Source: Butyrivibrio sp. CB08 (GTDB lineage: Bacteria > Bacillota > Clostridia > Lachnospirales > Lachnospiraceae). From it: a DNA stretch of 64,000 bases. The notes under the pieces are model-generated. The model was not told the DNA's origin and did no database searches. It worked only from the letters and a program-made list of their open reading frames with translations. Shown in pieces: positions 44,462 to 54,038 of this stretch; the first letter of the stretch is position 1; every line of letters starts with the position of its first letter. A program made the position numbers and the translations under genes. The DNA lies in the NCBI RefSeq assembly GCF_003625485.1, contig NZ_RAIR01000001.1, positions 372,001 through 436,000 of the forward strand, written 5' to 3'.

Positions 44462-47400
44462 ATGATAAGACACAACACAACTGTTAAGGACCAGATTAGC
44501 GACTATTCAAGAAAGAGTACCTTTGCAAGCTTTCTGCCAGGAATAGCAGGAATAAAGGGAATACCTATCTGGTGCTACTACGTAAACAGAGGCCAGGCAG
44601 TTACAAGCTTTGGAGTATCTGACAAGGATCATGGAATCATGGAGTTTTCTCCTGCTCACAATTCCTATCAGATGGTGAAAAGAACGGGTTTCAGGACCTT
44701 TGTTAAGATAGATGGCAGCTTTTTTGAGCCCTTCTACACTGATAATGAGTCAGAGAACATGACCATCTACATGAATGGCTTTGGCATAAGCGATAAGAGT
44801 GCTGAGTTTGGCATCACTACAAACGTAGACTACACAACACTTCCAGGTGAAGAGATCGGAGCGCTCCTTCGTGTAGTTACCATTAAAAATGACAGCGATA
44901 AGACCAGAAGCTTTGAAGTTCTTGATGGTATGCCAGCTATGGTTCCTTACGGAGTTGAGCAGTTTGGTCTTAAGATGATGACCCAGACCACCAAAGCCTG
45001 GATGCAGGTTGAGGATGTGGATAGCAGGGTTCCATATTACAGAGTTCGCGTAAGTATGGAAGATTCTGCAGTTATTCAGAAGGTGGACAGTGGTAACTTT
45101 GGATTTGCGGTAAGCGAAGGAACATATAAGCTCCCAGTTCTTGCAGATCCAAGAGTCGTGTTTGAATATGACCTTTCCCTTAACAAGCCTGAGGGCTTTA
45201 TTGCAAAGGGATTTGATGAGCTCCTTAAGAGTGAGCAGAACCTTTCCAATGAGTTCCCGTGCTGCTTCTTTGCATGCAAAAAAGATCTCGCTCCGGGACA
45301 GGAACTGACAATCTACGAGATCATCGGTCAGGTCAGAAATAAAGAGGTTCTTTCAAAGTTCCTTAACAAGAAAATAGACAACGCTTATTTCGAAGAGAAG
45401 TTTGCTGAGGCAGACAGATTAACTGACGAGCTTACAGATGTTGTATCAACCAGTACCGCAGATCCAGTATTTGACGCCTACACAAGAGTCAACTACATGG
45501 ACAACGTCCTTAGAGGCGGAAGCCCTATAGATCTTGCAGGCCACATTTTCTATGTGTACTCAAGAAAGCACGGAGATCTTGAGAGAGACTACAACTATTT
45601 CTCCATGTCTCCTGAGTATTACTCCCAGGGAAATGGTAACTTCAGGGATGTTAACCAGAACAGGAGATGTGATACCTTCTTTAGCGGCAGCAGCAAGGTA
45701 GGTCTTAGAAACATTAAGATGTTTTATTCCCTTCTTCAGCTCGATGGTTACAATCCTCTTAAGATCGAGCAGCTTCGCTATGAGGTTTCAGAAGATGAGC
45801 TTAAGGGCGTAGCGCTTAAACAGCCATTTACACCAGGTGAACTCTACGCAGCTCTTCTTGATAAGGGATGTGACGACAGATTTGAGGATATCATGGGTAA
45901 GGCCGTTGAAACCGGCGGAGCAGAGTTTGGCGAAGGCTATTGGAGTGACCACTGGTCCTACAACCTTGACCTTATCGAAGATTATCTTGAGGTCTTTCCT
46001 GACAGGGAAAAAGAGCTTTTGTTCGATACCACTGTATCGGCCTTTGACTGCAAGGAAGAGGTTCTTCCAAGGTCTGAGAGATACGTTAAGACAGAAAACG
46101 GCATAAGGCAGTACAACTTCTTAAGGGAAAGAGATACGAAAAGAGAAGGCTCTTTTGCTGTATATAAAAATGGCAGGAGCGTTGAAATGTCCCTTATGGC
46201 CAAGATGGTGATATTATCTGCTGTTAAGTTCAGCTCTCTCGACGTATGCGGAATGGGAATCGAGATGGATGGCGGTAAGCCAGGCTGGTACGATGCCCTT
46301 AACGGAATGCCAGCACTTCTTGGATCTTCCATGAATGATACCTATGAGCTCCTTAGGATGATCAGGTATGAGATAGACAGGACAAAAGAGCATAGACAGA
46401 ACATTGAAGTGCCTGTAGAGACAGCGGAATTTATCGATAAGCTCGTAGAAGCCGAGAGCTCTTTTACTGATGAGTTTGATAACTGGAATAAGAGAAATGA
46501 GCTCAGGGAGAGCTACAGAGCTAAAGTTTACGGTAATCTCTCCGGAGAGACCAAAGAGCTTTCAGCGGACTACGTGGCAAAAGCCCTTGAAACCTTTGCA
46601 GCAAGGATAGATAAGGGCGTTGACAGAGCCCTTGAGATCGGAAAGGGAATCAGCCCTTCATACTTTACCTTTGACGTTGATAAGTATGAGGAGACCAGGG
46701 AGGGAATCATTCCACTTAGTCTTAAGCTTGTGACTGTCCCTGATTTCCTTGAGGGTCCGGTAAGATACCTTAAGCTTGACCGCAGCATAGAGGATAAGAG
46801 AGAGCTCTATGGCAAGGTTAAGAACAGTGACCTCTTTGACAGGGACCTTAACATGTACAAGGTTAACTCATCCCTGTTGGATTCAAGCTTTGAGCTTGGA
46901 AGATGCAGGGCATTTACTCCCGGGTGGCTTGAAAATGAGTCAATCTGGATGCATATGGAGTACAAGTATCTCCTGGAGCTTATAAGGAGCGGACTGTACC
47001 CTGAGTTTTTCGAGGACTTTGGCAAAATGGCGGTTCCATTCCTTGATAAGAATGTCTATGGAAGAAGTACACTGGAGAATTCATCATTTATTGCCAGCAG
47101 CAAGAACCCTGACAAGAGCATAAGAGGAAAGGGCTTTGTAGCAAGACTTTCAGGATCAACCATAGAGTTTATCAGTATGTGGAAGCTGATGTTCTTTGGA
47201 AAGAAACCATTTAGCTATAAAGATGGAGAGCTTACCTTTGAAGCTGCGCCAGCAATTCCTTCATACCTCATAAGAGAAGAGGATGGAAAATTTAGCGCCA
47301 GCGCGATGCTTCTTGGAAAGACAGAAGTTATCTACGAGTTTGATGCCAAAAAGGACTATTATCCGGGCAATTACAAGGTAACAGAGTACGTTGTTACCAC

Positions 47401-47512
47401 TGATTCCGGAGAGGAAAAGGTAGTATCCGGAAGCACTATTACAGGAGAATTGGCAAAAAATATCAGAGAAGGCAGAGTGTGCAAAATATGTGTTAAAATA
47501 ATATTAGTATGA
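44462..47512 (+). CDS. Cytoplasmic glycoside phosphorylase, GH94-like (GH-Q clan)
   Basis: A 1016-residue protein of the cellobiose-phosphorylase clan (GH94 and its relatives GH149 and GH161). Hallmarks are SFLPGIAGIKG and VNRGQAVTSFG in the N-terminal beta domain, NGNFRDVNQNRRCD in the middle and GEGYWSDHWSYNLDLIEDY at about 490, where Asp496 aligns with the likely general-acid region of GH94. The family cleaves beta-linked oligosaccharides with phosphate, giving glucose-1-phosphate and saving ATP. The 1000-residue length and motifs fit beta-1,2- or beta-1,3-oligoglucan phosphorylases better than short cellobiose phosphorylases, but the linkage cannot be fixed here. It is directly downstream of the GH3 gene (GGAGG before the ATG), so both likely act on the same glucan. 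Confidence 0.83.
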   Translation: MIRHNTTVKDQISDYSRKSTFASFLPGIAGIKGIPIWCYYVNRGQAVTSFGVSDKDHGIMEFSPAHNSYQMVKRTGFRTFVKIDGSFFEPFYTDNESENMTIYMNGFGISDKSAEFGITTNVDYTTLPGEEIGALLRVVTIKNDSDKTRSFEVLDGMPAMVPYGVEQFGLKMMTQTTKAWMQVEDVDSRVPYYRVRVSMEDSAVIQKVDSGNFGFAVSEGTYKLPVLADPRVVFEYDLSLNKPEGFIAKGFDELLKSEQNLSNEFPCCFFACKKDLAPGQELTIYEIIGQVRNKEVLSKFLNKKIDNAYFEEKFAEADRLTDELTDVVSTSTADPVFDAYTRVNYMDNVLRGGSPIDLAGHIFYVYSRKHGDLERDYNYFSMSPEYYSQGNGNFRDVNQNRRCDTFFSGSSKVGLRNIKMFYSLLQLDGYNPLKIEQLRYEVSEDELKGVALKQPFTPGELYAALLDKGCDDRFEDIMGKAVETGGAEFGEGYWSDHWSYNLDLIEDYLEVFPDREKELLFDTTVSAFDCKEEVLPRSERYVKTENGIRQYNFLRERDTKREGSFAVYKNGRSVEMSLMAKMVILSAVKFSSLDVCGMGIEMDGGKPGWYDALNGMPALLGSSMNDTYELLRMIRYEIDRTKEHRQNIEVPVETAEFIDKLVEAESSFTDEFDNWNKRNELRESYRAKVYGNLSGETKELSADYVAKALETFAARIDKGVDRALEIGKGISPSYFTFDVDKYEETREGIIPLSLKLVTVPDFLEGPVRYLKLDRSIEDKRELYGKVKNSDLFDRDLNMYKVNSSLLDSSFELGRCRAFTPGWLENESIWMHMEYKYLLELIRSGLYPEFFEDFGKMAVPFLDKNVYGRSTLENSSFIASSKNPDKSIRGKGFVARLSGSTIEFISMWKLMFFGKKPFSYKDGELTFEAAPAIPSYLIREEDGKFSASAMLLGKTEVIYEFDAKKDYYPGNYKVTEYVVTTDSGEEKVVSGSTITGELAKNIREGRVCKICVKIILV

Positions 47513-47550
47513 TTGCGTCAACTTAATTACAAAAAGGAGAACATGGTACA

Positions 47551-49695
47551 GTGAAGATCCGTCTGCCACGAGTTAGCAAGCTAACTATTAGATTAGTAAT
47601 TCTGGGTATCCTTTGCATAGGAGTGAACGTAGCACTGTGCCATACGACCACAACTCTTGGTCTGCCTCTTTATTTTGATACTTTAGGCACTATTTTTATG
47701 GCATTTGTTGGAGGAGGGCTTCCTGCAATCACTGTTGCTGTTGCAACAAGTCTTGCGTGTAGCACTTTTTCAATAGATGCCATTTATTTTGCCCTTTTGG
47801 GGGTATTTGTGGCTCTTAGGGCTTCTTACATTCCTTGTGACAAGATAGATCCAAAGAAGACACTATGTGCATCTGGTGACCTGGCTATCATTACCGGAAT
47901 CCTTGGAACAGCTTTTCAGTGGCTGCTTCTTGGAGAGCCCCAGTACGCTTATGTGACTGAAACTGCAGGAATCCTGGCGGGACGCAATAAGACTCTTTTG
48001 TTCCTTGCATCTATGGCTCTTGTCATCGGCTTTAACTTCATAGACAAGAGTGTGTCGGTTATTATATCTCTTTTGGCTTATCGCTTCATGCCAGAAAAAA
48101 TAAAGACACAGCTTAAGCACAGCAGATGGTTACAGAAGCCACTTAGCAAAGAAGAGATAAGGAAAATTGGCTCCAGCATGAGAGAGGGCAGAATGTCCCT
48201 TAAGGTAAAGGTATCAATCCTTCTGGTATCCCTTGTGTTTGCCATTACCCTGATCATTGGCGTAGTAAGTGCCAGAACCAACTACGATTACATGAAGCAG
48301 GAAGGCAGAAAGACTGTTACAGATGTGGCTCAGTATACAGCTACAACTCTTGATACAAACTTTTTTGAAAAGTTCCTTTTAGATAAGCAGAGTGTCGCAA
48401 ACTATGGCAATGCCAAATATCTTCAGTACAATAAAGAACTTTTGACAATAAAGGAGCAGTTTGAAGATATTGAGTACCTCTATGTACTTGAGATGAGGCG
48501 GGATGCCTGCTATTTGATATTTGATACAGATGAGGCTTTCCAAAATGAAGGCGTTGTGGGAGATAAGCTTGAATATGATGAGCAGTACAAGGAGCTGATA
48601 CCTGACTTTCTAAAGGGCAGAGAGATAGAGACCCAGGAAGTTGACTCCAGCTACGGTTTCTTTATCACGGCCTATGAACCTATCATGGACTACAAGGGCA
48701 ATCCTACGTCATATTATGTTGGAGCAGATATTTCCCTGGAAAACTATGATGACTACGTAAGGAACTATTCCATAAGAGTGGCCCTTGCTTCTTCCGGATT
48801 CTTTGCACTTATCATTGCCTATGGAATCTGGATGTCAACATATCACCTTGTTTACCCTATTGGAAGACTTGATAACAGTATTGATAACTTCATGAAGAAT
48901 CTTGCAGATCAGGACAATCTTGATAACTGTGTTAAGGATCTTGAGTCCATCGATATTCACACTGATGATGAGCTTGAGCAGCTCTATAAGGCGGTGTGTG
49001 ATATGGCCAATCAGACAGCAGACCAGATCAGAAGTATTCGAATGCTGGTAAGGACCAATGAAAAGATGCAGAGCGGTCTTATCGTTACCATGGCGGATAT
49101 CATTGAAAACCAGAGCATAGATTCAAAGGCCCACATTCAGAAGACTGCGGAGTATGTAAGGATAATCCTGGAGGGACTTAAGAGGAAGGGATATTACCCT
49201 GAAAAGATGACGGACAAGTTCATGAATGACGTTGAGATGTCCGCACCTCTATATGACATAGGAAAAGTTAAGATTCCGGAAGCAATATTAAATAAGCCCG
49301 GAAAACTCACTGAAGAAGAAAACGAGATCATGAAGACCCACACCACGGCTGGTAAGAGAATCCTTGAAAATGCCATTTCCACAGTTGAGGGTGAGAATTA
49401 CTTAAAAGAGGCCAGAAACATGGCAGCTTACCACCACGAGAACTGGGATGGATCTGGATTCCCGATCGGACTTCACGGAGAAGTTATTCCTCTTTCAGCC
49501 AGGATCATGGCTATAGCTGATTCCTTTGATGAGCTTACCTCATCAAGAGTATATAAGGATGCAATATCACCTCAGGAAGCTTTAGAGGAGATCAAAAAAG
49601 ATTCAGGCATTAAGTTTGATCCAAGATGCGTTGAAGTATTTGAAGAATCCTTTACAGAAGTCAGGGGCATTTTAAGGAAGTATCCTGAAAGGTAA
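47551..49695 (+). CDS. Membrane HD-GYP-type protein with altered HD motif
   Basis: A 714-residue protein. Residues 1-185 form about six membrane helices; FDTLGTIFMAFVGGGLPAI resembles ECF-type S-components used as sensors in some kinases. A further helix at about 223-245, an extracytoplasmic domain (about 245-405, dCache-like), a helix (about 410-430) and a linker lead to an HD-GYP domain (520-700). The metal-binding HD pair is Tyr568-Asp569 (PLYDIGK) and GYP is GFP in HHENWDGSGFPIG, so c-di-GMP hydrolysis is doubtful. The start is GTG 47551, with AAGGAG at 47534-47539. Genes before it are glucan enzymes and after it is the giant hybrid kinase. Confidence 0.82.
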   Translation: MKIRLPRVSKLTIRLVILGILCIGVNVALCHTTTTLGLPLYFDTLGTIFMAFVGGGLPAITVAVATSLACSTFSIDAIYFALLGVFVALRASYIPCDKIDPKKTLCASGDLAIITGILGTAFQWLLLGEPQYAYVTETAGILAGRNKTLLFLASMALVIGFNFIDKSVSVIISLLAYRFMPEKIKTQLKHSRWLQKPLSKEEIRKIGSSMREGRMSLKVKVSILLVSLVFAITLIIGVVSARTNYDYMKQEGRKTVTDVAQYTATTLDTNFFEKFLLDKQSVANYGNAKYLQYNKELLTIKEQFEDIEYLYVLEMRRDACYLIFDTDEAFQNEGVVGDKLEYDEQYKELIPDFLKGREIETQEVDSSYGFFITAYEPIMDYKGNPTSYYVGADISLENYDDYVRNYSIRVALASSGFFALIIAYGIWMSTYHLVYPIGRLDNSIDNFMKNLADQDNLDNCVKDLESIDIHTDDELEQLYKAVCDMANQTADQIRSIRMLVRTNEKMQSGLIVTMADIIENQSIDSKAHIQKTAEYVRIILEGLKRKGYYPEKMTDKFMNDVEMSAPLYDIGKVKIPEAILNKPGKLTEEENEIMKTHTTAGKRILENAISTVEGENYLKEARNMAAYHHENWDGSGFPIGLHGEVIPLSARIMAIADSFDELTSSRVYKDAISPQEALEEIKKDSGIKFDPRCVEVFEESFTEVRGILRKYPER

Positions 49696-49733
49696 AGTTA
49701 TTTGGCCAGATTCGTGCGGAGGTTTTGCTTAAT

Positions 49734-52700
49734 ATGACACGCTTTAACAGGGCAAAAGTATATATAGCTGCAATGCTGCTTTCTACATGTTTTGTAGGAA
49801 GTACTTGTGTTGCCTATGCAGCTGAGACAGCTGACAGCTCTTTTGACAATACTGCTTCTGAAGAGAACACACCAACCTATACACTTATGGGTGGTGGATA
49901 TGCAGCTACAGGGCAGATTGCAAACACTGGATATATGGCAGTTTTGTATGACGCCACAAATGGTCTTCCTACTTCAGAAGCTAACTGCATCCTTGGAGCT
50001 TCAGACGGATATGTCTGGATCGGAGGCTACGCAGGCATTATAAGATATGATGGCTCAACATTTGAAAGGCTTCCTGCATCTGTTGGTCTTACAAACGGCA
50101 GAGGAATGTTTGAAGACAGCAAGGGAAGAGTCTGGGTTGGAACCAATGATAACGGTGTAGTGGTCCTGCTTCCAGGGGATGAAAACATCCATTTTTCTAA
50201 AGATGACGGACTTCAGTCCTCATCCATAAGAACCTTTGCTGAGGATGCCTATGGAAATATCTATATAGCATCTACAGCCGGAGTTGCTTATGTCGACGAA
50301 GATATGCACCTGCATCCTGTGGAGGATGAAAGGCTTACCAACGAAAGAGTTCTTAGGCTTGTGACAGACTCTCTTGGAACTGTTTATGGTCAGACCAAGA
50401 GCGGATCAGTATTCAGGCTGACTATGGGACAGGTTTCAAGCTTCTATACAGGGAGAGAGCTTGGAATTGGCAATGTCACAACTATCCTTGCTGATCCAAA
50501 AAAACCGGGAAAGCTTTATTTTGGAACTGAGTCGGAGTTTCTGTACTACGGAACCTTTGGAGAAAACGTAGAAAATCTTAAGAGAGTATATACAAAAGGG
50601 GTTAAGAATGCCCACTGGCTTAGCTATGACTGCGGCCGCATCTGGGTTTCATCCGAGTCTGCCCTTGGATACCTTGACAGAGATGGAAGGTATATTAATC
50701 TTGATAACCTCCCAATGCATTCATCCATCGAGATGATGACTTCTGACTATCAGGGCAATATCTGGGTTGCTTCTTCTAGACAGGGCGTTATGAAGATCAT
50801 AGCTAACGGCTTCCAGAATTATACTGCCGCGGCTGGTCTTGAGGATGAGGTTGTAAATGCCACATGTCTTTATGGCGATCTTTTATTTGTGGGAACTGAC
50901 GCAGGACTTAAGATCGTTTCTGCCACAAAAGTACCCATTAACAACATGCTTACAGTCCATATTGGCAAAGACAGGATAAGAGACCTGATGAAGGACAGTA
51001 AGGGGCATCTGTGGATATCCACATTTACCGGAAGGCATGGACTTGTATGCTATGGATCAGATAAATCCATAACCGACTTTACCACTGCAGAAGGAATGCC
51101 AAGTAACGATATCAGATGTACCTACGAGACCAGTGATGGCAAGATCCTGGTTGGCACCAATAATGGCGTTGCTGTGATCAAGGACGGTAAAATCGTATCA
51201 ACAATTGGAAGCGAAGATGGACTTAACAATACAGTCATCCTGTCTGTGTGCGAAACAGATGATGGCAGGATACTTGCTGCATCTGACGGTGATGGCCTGT
51301 ATCTGATAGACGGAAAGAAGATCAGCAAGATAGAAGAGGGTCTTACAAGTGACGTCATCATAATGATCAAAAGAGATATCAGAAGAGACGTACACTGGCT
51401 CATCACCTCCAACTCCATAGAGTACCTCAAGGACGATGTGGTTACGCCTGTTACTACATTCCCATATAACAACAACTTTGACATTTTCTTTGACAGGAAG
51501 GACAACTGCTGGATTCCTTCATCCCAGGGACTCTATCTTGCCAAGGTAGATGATCTTATAACTGATAATGTCAAAGAGTATCGACTCTATACCATGGCTA
51601 ACGGACTTACCAGTGTTCCGATAGCCAACGGCAGAAGTTTCCTTGACTATGACAACAATCTATACATTGCCGGAAGGACCGGAGTCAGCAGAGTAAATAT
51701 AGACACCTACTATTCTGAGATACCACTTATCATGACCAAGGTTGCCCAGATCACTTTTGATGGAGAGAGGGTTACTCCTCAGAAGAACGGATCATACGTG
51801 ATCCCTGCTGGCGGCGGACGTGTACAGATAAAGCCAGCGGTTCTGGATTATACCACCACTAATCCAATGGTCAGGGTATACCTTGATGGAGAGGTGGAGC
51901 AGGGTATAACAGCTGAGCATAACAAGCTCACAAACCTTGAGTACACAAGGCTTCGCTACGGCAATCACACCCTTCATATTCAGATACTTGATAATCAGGA
52001 TCTTAGCATTATCTCAGATGAGACCTTTGACATCAGAAAAGAGCCAAGGTTCTTTGAGATCACTGCTGTATGGATCCTTATGGTAAGTATGCTGGTTACT
52101 CTCGCTGGTGTTATCGTATGGCGTGTAATGAACGGAACTGTCGTAAGCAGGCAGTACCTTGAGATCCAGGAAGCCAAGGAAGAAGCGGAGAGAGCCAACA
52201 TGGCCAAGTCCAGATTCCTTGCAAATATGTCCCATGAGATCAGAACTCCTATCAACACCATCCTTGGTATGGATGAGATGATCATAAGAGAAGATGGCAA
52301 GAACGTACCTGACAACTACTACCTGTCAGTTATGGGCTATGCCCTTGACATCAAGGGCGCTACAGAGTCCCTGCTTGGACTCATCAACGACCTTCTTGAT
52401 ATTTCCAAGATCGAATCAGGCAAGATGCATCTGGTTGAGCAGGAGTACGATGTAGAGACGGTTCTTCGCGCTGTCATCAAGATGATCAGAGTCAGGAGCG
52501 AAGCTAAAAAGCTGTACTTTGACGTTGAGATAGATGAGACAACCCCAAGGCGCCTTTACGGCGATGACGGCAAGATCAAGCAGATAATCCTTAATCTTCT
52601 TACCAATGCGGTCAAGTACACGGAAGAAGGAGGATTTACTCTTAAGGTTTCTGTCACATCAAGAACTGATACTTCCTGCAAGCTCAGGATCTCGGTAAAA

Positions 52701-54005
52701 GATACCGGTATCGGAGTTAAAAAGGAAGACCTGGACAAGCTCTTTTCCGCCTATGAAAGACTCGATGAGGAAAAGAACAGCGGTATTCAGGGAACAGGCC
52801 TTGGACTTGATATTTCAAGGCAGTTTGCAGAGCTTATGAATGGTAAGCTCTGGTGCGAGAGTGAGTACGGAGAGGGCAGTGAGTTTATCCTGACTCTTTC
52901 CCAGAAGATAATCGATGAAAAGGGAATAGGAATCTTCCACGAGGATGAGGATGCAGGAAATACCGGACCATATGTGCCTAAGTTCATTGCTCCTGACGCT
53001 GACATCCTGGTCGTTGATGATAATCCGATGAACCTGAGCGTAATAAAAGGTCTTTTAAAGCCTACCAAGATGTTCATCACCACCGCAGGAAGCGGTGAAG
53101 AGTGTCTTGAAAAGCTTAAGACCGGAACCTTTAACGTGGTACTTCTTGACCACATGATGCCTGGCATGGACGGAATCGAGACCCTTGCCCAGATCAGAAA
53201 GAAGTATCCAGAGCTTCCTGTTTATGCTCTTACAGCCAACGGAACTGCAGGTGAGGACTTCTATAAGTCCAAGGGCTTTAACGGATATCTGGCTAAGCCT
53301 ATAGACACTGTTCAGGTTGAGAAGGCCATCATGAAGCATCTGCCTGAAAACATCATGATGAAGGCAGAGGAGGCACCGCAGGAAGAAGAGAAGGCTCCAG
53401 ACAATGAGCTTAAGGGCGAGTACACCTGGCTTCTTCAGACTGAAGGGGTTTCAGTTCCTGAGGGAATCAAGAACTGCGGCGGTGCAGAGGAGTTCCTTAC
53501 ATCCCTTAAAATGTTTGCAGAGACCATTGAAGACAACGCCAAGGTCCTTGAAGATGCATATAATGACGGAGACGTAAGGCTCTTTACAGTTAAGGTTCAT
53601 GCCCTTAAGAGCTCTGCAAGGATCATCGGAGCCAGCGTGCTCTCACAGTTCTGCCAGAGACTTGAGGATGCTGGAAATAAAGAGGACCTCGAGTTTATCG
53701 AGACCAATATCCATAAACTTCTTGAGGACTTCAGGGCTTATGTTCCAAGACTTCAGAGGCTTGTTGAAGAAAAGGATAAGGAAGAGACCAAGGATCTTCC
53801 AGAGATCCCTGCGGATGAGCTTGAAGAAGCGTTTGAAGCTCTTAAAGAGCAGGTTTCCCAGATGGACTACGACGGCGTGGAAATGGTCATCTCTCAGCTT
53901 CGAGAGTACAGACTTCCTGAGACCCACGCTACGCAGCTTAAGAGTATTGAGAAGGCTCTTAAGATATTTAACTGGGATGAAATGGAAAAGATATTAGGAC
54001 TTTGA
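49734..54005 (+). CDS. Giant hybrid sensor kinase with beta-propeller sensor (HTCS-like), REC and HPt
   Basis: A 1423-residue one-protein phosphorelay. The ATG at 49734 lies 11 bases after CGGAGG; a TTG at 49725 would be only 2 bases away. A signal peptide ends near AYAAE (residue 25-30). The exported part carries at least seven two-component propeller repeats (for example DGYVWIGGYAG, KGRVWVGTNDNG, QGNIWVASSRQG, DGKILVGTNNG) and a Y_Y_Y-type strand region, then one membrane helix (about 770-795). Cytoplasmic parts: HisKA His834, HATPase (NAVKYT, DTGIGV, GTGLGLD), REC with Asp1139, HPt with His1289, and a C-terminal 60-residue module shared with the kinase at 32493. In Bacteroides such propeller kinases sense oligosaccharides, so a glucan-derived signal is plausible. 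Confidence 0.9.
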   Translation: MTRFNRAKVYIAAMLLSTCFVGSTCVAYAAETADSSFDNTASEENTPTYTLMGGGYAATGQIANTGYMAVLYDATNGLPTSEANCILGASDGYVWIGGYAGIIRYDGSTFERLPASVGLTNGRGMFEDSKGRVWVGTNDNGVVVLLPGDENIHFSKDDGLQSSSIRTFAEDAYGNIYIASTAGVAYVDEDMHLHPVEDERLTNERVLRLVTDSLGTVYGQTKSGSVFRLTMGQVSSFYTGRELGIGNVTTILADPKKPGKLYFGTESEFLYYGTFGENVENLKRVYTKGVKNAHWLSYDCGRIWVSSESALGYLDRDGRYINLDNLPMHSSIEMMTSDYQGNIWVASSRQGVMKIIANGFQNYTAAAGLEDEVVNATCLYGDLLFVGTDAGLKIVSATKVPINNMLTVHIGKDRIRDLMKDSKGHLWISTFTGRHGLVCYGSDKSITDFTTAEGMPSNDIRCTYETSDGKILVGTNNGVAVIKDGKIVSTIGSEDGLNNTVILSVCETDDGRILAASDGDGLYLIDGKKISKIEEGLTSDVIIMIKRDIRRDVHWLITSNSIEYLKDDVVTPVTTFPYNNNFDIFFDRKDNCWIPSSQGLYLAKVDDLITDNVKEYRLYTMANGLTSVPIANGRSFLDYDNNLYIAGRTGVSRVNIDTYYSEIPLIMTKVAQITFDGERVTPQKNGSYVIPAGGGRVQIKPAVLDYTTTNPMVRVYLDGEVEQGITAEHNKLTNLEYTRLRYGNHTLHIQILDNQDLSIISDETFDIRKEPRFFEITAVWILMVSMLVTLAGVIVWRVMNGTVVSRQYLEIQEAKEEAERANMAKSRFLANMSHEIRTPINTILGMDEMIIREDGKNVPDNYYLSVMGYALDIKGATESLLGLINDLLDISKIESGKMHLVEQEYDVETVLRAVIKMIRVRSEAKKLYFDVEIDETTPRRLYGDDGKIKQIILNLLTNAVKYTEEGGFTLKVSVTSRTDTSCKLRISVKDTGIGVKKEDLDKLFSAYERLDEEKNSGIQGTGLGLDISRQFAELMNGKLWCESEYGEGSEFILTLSQKIIDEKGIGIFHEDEDAGNTGPYVPKFIAPDADILVVDDNPMNLSVIKGLLKPTKMFITTAGSGEECLEKLKTGTFNVVLLDHMMPGMDGIETLAQIRKKYPELPVYALTANGTAGEDFYKSKGFNGYLAKPIDTVQVEKAIMKHLPENIMMKAEEAPQEEEKAPDNELKGEYTWLLQTEGVSVPEGIKNCGGAEEFLTSLKMFAETIEDNAKVLEDAYNDGDVRLFTVKVHALKSSARIIGASVLSQFCQRLEDAGNKEDLEFIETNIHKLLEDFRAYVPRLQRLVEEKDKEETKDLPEIPADELEEAFEALKEQVSQMDYDGVEMVISQLREYRLPETHATQLKSIEKALKIFNWDEMEKILGL

Positions 54006-54038
54006 TACTGACTATAGAAACAGGAAAGGAAGCTATAC

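Noticed and set aside
47543..47554. ATG GTA CAG TGA as a tiny leader frame overlapping the GTG start of the HD-GYP-like gene
   Set aside because: Only three codons and 3 bases from AAGGAG; most likely chance, though it would couple translation if real.
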